Source: Priestia koreensis (lineage in GTDB: Bacteria > Bacillota > Bacilli > Bacillales > Bacillaceae_H). From it: a stretch of DNA of 64,000 nt. The position numbers and the translations under genes are program-made. The DNA is taken from positions 62,001 to 126,000 of the forward strand of contig NZ_LILC01000037.1 in NCBI RefSeq assembly GCF_001274935.1, read 5' to 3'. The stretch's first letter is position 1, and the number at the start of each line of letters is the position of its first letter. The notes beneath the pieces are model-generated. The model had not been told where the DNA came from. It worked only from the letters and a program-made list of their open reading frames with translations, and made no database searches. Below, piece after piece: positions 59,299 to 64,000 of the stretch.

Positions 59299-60896
59299 TT
59301 AACGTAGTAATTGAAGTACACCTTGTGGTTGTTGGTTCGCTTGCTTTGCGACTATGTCTTTCGATCATAGAATAGACTATATCTTCACCCTGCTTGTCAC
59401 AGGGGCTGGGCACTTCGAACAGCTTTTGCTGCCCTACGAGATTCATAGCCATAGCTTTTTGCCTTAGACCGTCTTCTCTAGTCGTTGAACCTTCTCCTGA
59501 GTTTCCTCACAGGAGCTTGGCTGCTGATTATCCATTGTCATATCCTTACCCTTTTCAAACCATCGCGCTTACGATTTCTCATTACGCTGTGGTGGATAAA
59601 GCTTTAGGAAGTCCCAGCAATTCACCCAGTCATTCTCTAGCTCGTTACCAAACTAGACGCCCTTCAAATGGAACTTATCGAAGAAGTTGTAAAACTCCTT
59701 GTGGAAGTTGATTTGATTGAGCCAACATTGCTTGTGCTGCTTGAGAAAGAATCGAGTTCTTTGTTTGGTTCATCATTTCTTTCGCCATCGTGCGAACATT
59801 TACTTTCATAAATGACTAGACTATATCTTCACCCTCCGTATTCGGTAGGGGTTGGGCACTTCGGATTCACAGTAGTGATGATCTACTGCTTCACCTATGG
59901 ATTTCATCATCTTGAGCTTTAGCTTTTAGATGGTCTATCCTAGTCGTTGAACCTTCTCCATCCTTTCGGAACAGGAGCTCGGCTGCTGATTGCCCAATCT
60001 CTCTTCTTCTTAAACCCATCGCGTCTGTCGTTTCCAACTCCGCTGTGGGGAAGAAAGCTCTAAGGGGTTTCCAGCAATTCACCCAATTATGATCTCTAGC
60101 CGTTACCAGCTAGGACGACTGTGCTTGTTACTGCTTACGCAGCTAAAGCATAATCTACGTCACGAACACGTGATTCTGCAGCTGTTAAATTCTCAGAAGA
60201 AGTGTTAAGATTGTTGATTGCGTAATCTAGGCGATTTTGATAAGAACCTAAATTAGATCTCTCTGCAGAAACAGTTTTAATAGCATCGTTAATAGTAGAA
60301 ATTGCTGCTGTTGCAACTGCCGCTGTTGAACTAATATCAATCGCATCATCTGTCTCAGTGTCTCCTTTAGCAATCTTTAAGCCAGTACCACCAGTCATGT
60401 CACCTACTGTTAATGTAATTTGTTGGTCCTTATTAGCTCCCACTTGAAATGCAAATGTTCCATCTGTATTAGGTCCACCTGCTCCAGTAAGTAAATCTTG
60501 ACCATTGAATTGAGTATCCTTAGCAATACGATTGATATCTTTTGCCAATTGATTTGCCTCTTTTTGGATTGCTGTTCTATCTTCAGTAGTATTTGTATCA
60601 TTAGAAGCTTGTACAGCTAATTCGCGCATACGCTGAAGCATAGAATGTGTTTCATTCAATGCACCTTCTGCAGTTTGAATTAAAGAAATACCATCTTGCG
60701 CATTACGAGAGGCTTGATCCAATCCACGGATTTGACCTCGCATTTTTTCCGAAATAGAAAGACCTGCAGCATCGTCACCAGCACGGTTAATACGAAGACC
60801 TGAAGATAATTTCTCCATTGAACTTGATTGTGCACTAGTAGCACTGTTTAATTGGCGATAAGTGTTAAGAGCCGCGATATTGTGATTGATTCTCAT
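59299..60896 (-). CDS. hag: Flagellin 2, split into three exons by two group I introns
   Basis: Filament subunit of typical size. The exons are 60896-60153 (248 codons), 59788-59720 (23 codons) and 59343-59299 (14 codons plus stop), for 285 residues after splicing. It starts [18 protein letters not shown]; exon 1 ends RDVD, exon 2 is [20 protein letters not shown] then MLA, and exon 3 is [14 protein letters not shown]. Unspliced products end YALAA-stop (60135) or [14 protein letters not shown]-stop (59675). The ATG has AAGGAGG. It has a sigma-D promoter and a CsrA-type leader. Confidence 0.92.
59344..59719 (-). ncRNA. Group I intron 2 of flagellin 2 (376 nt)
   Basis: P (TGAATTGCTGGGA, about 59625-59611), Q (ATCAGCAGCCAAG, about 59525), R (GTTCAACGACTAGA, 59490-59477) and S (GGGTGAAGATATAGTCTA, about 59390-59373). 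The P2 hairpin CTAGUU/AGCTAG covaries with CTGGUU/AGCCAG in flagellin 1. The first 45 nt encode [14 protein letters not shown]-stop. It ends with G at 59344. The 5' site after GCT (59720) is inferred from the restored protein. Confidence 0.85.
59789..60152 (-). ncRNA. Group I intron 1 of flagellin 2 (364 nt)
   Basis: P (GGTGAATTGCTGG, about 60084-60069), Q (ATCAGCAGCCGAG, about 59990), R (GTTCAACGACTA, 59952-59941) and S (GGGTGAAGATATAGTCTA, about 59834-59817). P1 pairs exon ACGTAGAT with AGCTGCGT; the G-to-A change in the exon relative to flagellin 1 is matched by C-to-T in the intron. It opens TAT GCT TTA GCT GCG TAA (YALAA-stop) and ends with G at 59789. Confidence 0.92.
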
Positions 60897-60924
60897 TATA
60901 AAAATCCTCCTTGAAAGGTTTGTG

Positions 60925-60942
60925 ATCCACGTCCTTGTGGAT
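60925..60942 (-). promoter_or_regulatory. CsrA-binding hairpin in flagellin 2 leader
   Basis: ATCCAC-AAGGAC-GTGGAT, a 6-bp stem with GGA in the loop, followed 11 nt later by the ribosome site CAAGGAGGAT. This is the two-site arrangement that CsrA uses to repress hag in B. subtilis. Confidence 0.85.
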
Positions 60943-60953
60943 TTTAAATTGGG

Positions 60954-60997
60954 AACCAGCTTGTTCAAAAGTCGGCCGCCTTTGGGATAAGCTGGTT
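60954..60997 (-). other. Nested hairpin near 5' end of flagellin 2 leader
   Basis: AACCAGCTT/AAGCTGGTT (60954-60962, 60989-60997) encloses CAAAG/CTTTG. It lies just after the sigma-D start site, so the mRNA would begin with this structure, which may stabilise it. Confidence 0.65.
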
Positions 60998-61007
60998 GAC
61001 ATTATTA

Positions 61008-61033
61008 ATATCGACCCGTTCTACAAACCTTTA
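61008..61033 (-). promoter_or_regulatory. Sigma-D promoter of flagellin 2
   Basis: TAAA (61033-61030), 14-nt spacer, GTCGATAT (61015-61008), close to consensus TAAA-N15-GCCGATAT. Confidence 0.85.
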
Positions 61034-61043
61034 ATAGGAGGAG

Positions 61044-61259
61044 CTATTCTTTTTTAAAATTTTTCAAAAAATCAATTGTTCCTTCTGCTGCCTGCTTGTT
61101 TTCTTGCTGAATGAGGTCAAAAATTTCTTTTCGGTGGATTTCAATGTGCTTTGGCGCATTGATTCCGATCTTCACTTGATCACCAACCGCAAGAACGGTA
61201 ATTTCAATATCATCGCCGATTTTAATTGATTCGTTGAGCTTTCTTGTGAGTACGAGCAT
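61044..61259 (-). CDS. csrA: Carbon storage regulator CsrA
   Basis: A 71-residue RNA-binding dimer that represses flagellin translation and is antagonised by Fli[21 protein letters not shown] and [18 protein letters not shown] match the family. The C-terminal extension after residue 50 is longer than in E. coli, as in other Firmicutes. The ATG at 61259 has AAGGAGG. It lies between fliW and its target gene. Confidence 0.96.
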   Translation of the reverse strand: MLVLTRKLNESIKIGDDIEITVLAVGDQVKIGINAPKHIEIHRKEIFDLIQQENKQAAEGTIDFLKNFKKE

Positions 61260-61273
61260 CACCCTCTCCTCCT

Positions 61274-61708
61274 TTATTTCGCATTTGTTTTGAACAGCGG
61301 ATGTCTTGTTTGATAGTTGGTATTCGTTAAGATAATTTGTTTTCCCTGCTTGTTTCTTGTATTCAAAATAATAGGCGCTTGAAGATTTGCGGTCGTGTCC
61401 TCAAAGTTTTCTTTTACTGTTAAAATGGCGTACACCTCGACTTCTTTTTCCTCTTTAATATCCAGCTGTGTTAAATAGCTTTCATCAAGCGTAAAGTCAT
61501 AGTCTTTTATAAAATGGAACGGATTCACCACAATAAACGCAAGTCCTGCGCTTTCCGTTGACTGCAGGGCATAAAATATCTCGTCTTCATTTAATGAAAG
61601 GAGCACAAATGATTTTTCCTCTTCAAATCCTGGAATGCCCTGTGAGAATGTAATAATTTGATGTTGATCCACGTCTATTTTTCCATGATACCTTGTTTCT
61701 ATTGTCAT
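61274..61708 (-). CDS. fliW: Flagellar assembly factor FliW
   Basis: A 144-residue protein that binds CsrA or flagellin and so couples hag translation to filament secretion. [33 protein letters not shown] and [20 protein letters not shown] are characteristic. It lies 14 nt before csrA. Confidence 0.96.
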   Translation of the reverse strand: MTIETRYHGKIDVDQHQIITFSQGIPGFEEEKSFVLLSLNEDEIFYALQSTESAGLAFIVVNPFHFIKDYDFTLDESYLTQLDIKEEKEVEVYAILTVKENFEDTTANLQAPIILNTRNKQGKQIILTNTNYQTRHPLFKTNAK

Positions 61709-61720
61709 TCTGTCACAACC

Positions 61721-62311
61721 TTATATTTTTTGTTCGTAGTTAATGCCTTTATAATATAAATTTTCAAAGTCTACTTTCACATTTGGATACTGCTTCATAC
61801 TAACGGCTGTTGTACCAGGAGTGTAATGATGAATCGGTTTATTTATATTCACCTGAATGTTTGGTTTATGTGTTTGCCACTGAATATTTACGTCACCAGG
61901 ATCATACCCAATCTCTACACTTCCAGCAGACGGAATAAAGCCAATATTAAACTCATAAAAAGGCGGCAGTCCGTTTGCTTCTGCAATATCAGGAATCGCG
62001 TTTCCTCCGTCCTCTATATGCATCAACTGATCTCCCTGACTTGATACGCGCGCAATTCCATCAAGCAAATCCTGCTTACCACGATCCGCAGCCTCTTCAA
62101 TGCGCCTGCTAATACTTTTTAAATCAACATCCTCACGCGCTCTCGTCTGATCAATTGTAAGCTTTGAAGGCCGACGATCAATCGTCATCTCAGCGGCAGG
62201 CTGCTCAATCGAAAGATCAGCCTGTGGCTGCTGGATCTCCTGCACCGGCTGATTAATCTGCAACCCAATCTGCCCCCGAGTCGACTCCAACCGAATCTGA
62301 GGAAAAATCAT
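61721..62311 (-). CDS. yviE: YviE-like flagellar-locus protein (DUF6470)
   Basis: A 196-residue protein, MIFPQIRLESTRGQIGLQI at the start, with repeated short (I/V)xxPxAxxxI strands and a C-terminal NIQWQTHKPNIQVNINKP. The position between flgL and fliW matches yviE. The function is unknown. The ATG at 62311 has AGGGGA 9 nt upstream; three codons of upstream frame overlap that site. Confidence 0.87.
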   Translation of the reverse strand: MIFPQIRLESTRGQIGLQINQPVQEIQQPQADLSIEQPAAEMTIDRRPSKLTIDQTRAREDVDLKSISRRIEEAADRGKQDLLDGIARVSSQGDQLMHIEDGGNAIPDIAEANGLPPFYEFNIGFIPSAGSVEIGYDPGDVNIQWQTHKPNIQVNINKPIHHYTPGTTAVSMKQYPNVKVDFENLYYKGINYEQKI

Positions 62312-62451
62312 CACTACCACTCCCCTCTATATAATAATTTTTTACGTGTACATTAAAAAAGCTCTCCACACAAGCTATAAAATTCGTAAAGAGGTATGCT
62401 CACCACCACCGCAACACCAGACTCCCTGAACTCACCCAAAGAAAAAGGTTT

Positions 62452-62501
62452 ACCTAAGCGTAAGTGGTCAACCCCGAAAGGGGGACCACTTACGCTTAGG
62501 T
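62452..62501. other. 18-bp hairpin with GAAA tetraloop between yviE and flgL
   Basis: Arms 62452-62469 and 62484-62501 pair perfectly over 18 bp. Two unpaired A then lead into CCCC-GAAA-GGGG at the tip. No U-run lies directly after it. It is adjacent to a second 20-bp hairpin. Confidence 0.85.
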
Positions 62502-62548
62502 CTAGAAGACACCCCCTCACTGCACTATAGTGAGGGGGTGTCTTCTAG
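62502..62548. other. 20-bp hairpin adjoining the previous one
   Basis: Arms 62502-62521 and 62529-62548 pair perfectly over 20 bp around loop GCACTAT. It begins 12 nt after the flgL stop. Tandem GC-rich hairpins here could cap the flgK-flgL mRNA 3' end or reduce read-through; each arm set is self-contained. Confidence 0.85.
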
Positions 62549-62560
62549 CATCAATATACA

Positions 62561-63460
62561 TCACCGGAGGAAATCCATTAGGCTTGGTTGGATGATTCGT
62601 GACCCTACCCCTAACGCAGCACGGTGCACGCTCTCTTGCGTCTTCAAATCTGTAATCACGCGCTCAATATCTGCATCCTCATTATCAGACACGATGCGCT
62701 GAGCAATCACTTCCTGCTCATCCACACGATCCTCCATCATCTCAAGCCGGTTTTGACGTGCGCCGAGCTCGGCACGTGTGTTAAGCGTTTTATCAATATG
62801 TGTATCAAGAGAAGTCAGAAATTTATTAATATCCGTATTCGTCTTCGTTCCATCCTTCAAATCTGCACTAAGCTTATCTAGCATACTAAAAAGCCCGTTT
62901 TCAGGATTAGCTGTATCATGTGTAAAAACCGCATTCGTATCTATACTTACCGGCATATAGATCCCTTTTGACAGCTCGATTTTCACTTCATTTCCGCCTA
63001 GGCCATTTCGCGTACCGTCTTCTTTAATAGGAGCTTCAAGTGTTTTTGTGCCATTAAAAATATATTTATCGCCAACCTGCGTATTTGCAATTGTTACAAG
63101 ATGACCTTTAAGCTGATCAATCTCAGCGGCAATATTTCCACGCTGTGAGCTATCGTACGTATCATTACTTGCCTGTACGACAAGCTCACGAATACGCTGC
63201 ATCGCTTGTGTTGCTTTATCTAACGCTGCATCCGAGTTTTCAATCCAGTTGTACGCTTCTGAAAAGTTCGCTTTATATTGCTCCGTTTCAGCGAGTGATG
63301 TACGATACGTAATTCCCTTCATCGCGATAACTGGATCATCAGATGGGCGATTAATTTTCTTACCAGTTGAAAGCTGATCTTGGTATTTATCCATACGCTG
63401 ATAGCTCGAGCTCAGGTTACGAAGCATGTTTGTCGAAAGCATTCCTTGTGTTACGCGCAT
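62561..63460 (-). CDS. flgL: Hook-filament junction protein FlgL (HAP3)
   Basis: Joins hook and filament with FlgK. The 299-residue flagellin-like protein has MRVTQGMLSTNMLRNL, the D0/D1 motif STGKKINRPSDDP, and the C-terminal DLKTQESVHRAALGVGSRI. No intron is seen at the RDVD-equivalent position. The SD is GGAAGGTAGG. Confidence 0.96.
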   Translation of the reverse strand: MRVTQGMLSTNMLRNLSSSYQRMDKYQDQLSTGKKINRPSDDPVIAMKGITYRTSLAETEQYKANFSEAYNWIENSDAALDKATQAMQRIRELVVQASNDTYDSSQRGNIAAEIDQLKGHLVTIANTQVGDKYIFNGTKTLEAPIKEDGTRNGLGGNEVKIELSKGIYMPVSIDTNAVFTHDTANPENGLFSMLDKLSADLKDGTKTNTDINKFLTSLDTHIDKTLNTRAELGARQNRLEMMEDRVDEQEVIAQRIVSDNEDADIERVITDLKTQESVHRAALGVGSRIIQPSLMDFLR

Positions 63461-63469
63461 TATCTATAC

Positions 63470-64000
63470 CTACCTTCCAACGAGTCCCATACCGTTAATA
63501 ATTTTATCAAGCATTTCATCTACGACGGTAATGTTTCTTGCCGCCGCGTTGTATGCATGCTGAAACTGAATCATGTTTGTCATTTCTTCATCAAGTGACA
63601 CCGCACTCACTGATTGACGACGCTCGTCAACCGATTGACGGAGCTTATCTGAATTATCAAGCATACGATTTGCCTGCTGACCGTCTACACCTACTTGTCC
63701 AATGATCGCTTCATAAAAGGATTGAATCGTACCATTCTTAATAGGCAAATTCATCGCTGTCAGATCAATTGTAGTAGTCGTCCCGACGAGAGTAATCGTG
63801 GACTGATTAAGCTGATAGCTCTTTACGTTACTTAAGTTAATAGCATTGCTACCGTTCCCAGCCGTTCCTGGTTCAGTTGAAACGGCAATTTCGGAACCTT
63901 GACTCAAGTTCACACCGATGTTTTTCGCGGCATCCTTTTGCGCCCCAACACCTGAAAAGAAGTCCTTACCTGATGGATCTGTACCATTTAACTCATAGCC
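63470..64000 (-). CDS. flgK: Hook-associated protein FlgK, C-terminal part (cut by window edge)
   Basis: The last 176 codons of HAP1; the frame is open to the window end (GYELNGTDPSGKDFFSGVG onward). The C-terminal D1/D0 helices read SVSAVSLDEEMTNMIQFQHA then YNAAARNITVVDEMLDKII, with the family's SLDEEM-N-QFQxAY signature. It lies 9 nt before flgL. Confidence 0.95.
   Translation of the reverse strand, partial: GYELNGTDPSGKDFFSGVGAQKDAAKNIGVNLSQGSEIAVSTEPGTAGNGSNAINLSNVKSYQLNQSTITLVGTTTTIDLTAMNLPIKNGTIQSFYEAIIGQVGVDGQQANRMLDNSDKLRQSVDERRQSVSAVSLDEEMTNMIQFQHAYNAAARNITVVDEMLDKIINGMGLVGR

Noticed and set aside
62452-62548. Paired hairpins considered as part of a CRISPR array or an integron attC
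   Set aside because: There are only two unrelated palindromes, with no repeated spacer units and no integrase nearby.

Overview
The window reads as chromosomal DNA from a low-GC Firmicute of the family Bacillaceae. Gene order (cggR-gapA-pgk, crh-whiA-yvcK-rapZ-yvcI, trxB, the his operon next to yvoF-ppaX-lgt-hprK, yvlABCD, uvrBA-csbA, minJ, ctpB, ftsEX, cccB, prfB-secA-hpf, then a flagellar cluster) follows Bacillus subtilis. The glucose dehydrogenase and GlcU pair look most like those of Priestia (Bacillus) megaterium. Nearly all genes lie on the minus strand. The exceptions are clpP, an HxlR-type regulator, a homing endonuclease gene and one candidate small RNA.

Layout: 1-3013 glycolytic operon with a textbook CggR operator; 3027-5734 thiol protein, sigma-54 (sigL/rpoN), a candidate sRNA and a lipoprotein; 5994-7019 tRNA-Arg and clpP with a CtsR box; 7062-12211 crh, whiA, yvcK, rapZ, a Nudix gene and trxB; 12376-20438 a TPR protein and the complete hisZGDBHAFI operon; 20626-26028 envelope and carbon-control genes (lgt, hprK, yvlABCD); 26242-31546 uvrBA with a LexA box, and csbA; 31624-35708 a secreted protein, gdh, glcU and a divergent HxlR regulator; 35859-42008 cell-division and envelope genes (minJ, ctpB, an EnvC-like M23 hydrolase, ftsX, ftsE), with a near-perfect parS site; 42329-48428 cytochrome c551, yvjA, prfB (programmed +1 frameshift), secA and hpf with a sigma-B promoter; 48597-64000 late flagellar genes (fliT, fliS, fliD, flaG, two flagellins, two csrA-type genes, fliW, yviE, flgL, flgK).

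The most unusual part is 52095-60896. Two flagellin genes are each interrupted by two group I introns (345-376 nt) at the same two positions. Canonical P, Q, R and S core elements are visible in all four introns, and splicing would restore the usual flagellin C-terminus. The first intron in both genes begins with five in-frame codons, YALAA, and a stop. YALAA is the end of the E. coli SsrA degradation tag. The second intron in both genes begins with an in-frame copy of the flagellin C-terminal tail ([14 protein letters not shown]) and a stop. Between the two genes these intron-encoded peptides differ only by synonymous codons, so they appear to be under selection as protein. The inferred reading is that unspliced RNA gives either a degron-tagged truncated flagellin (intron 1 retained) or a full-length flagellin with an alternative tail (intron 2 retained). 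A free-standing LAGLIDADG endonuclease gene lies convergent to the second flagellin. A divergent CsrA paralogue with an apparent CTG start lies just upstream of the first. Both flagellin leaders carry a GGA-loop hairpin of the CsrA-binding type. A small cluster of toxin-immunity-like genes (CdiI-like, SUKH-4-like, pentapeptide repeat and others) without a visible toxin separates the two flagellin loci.
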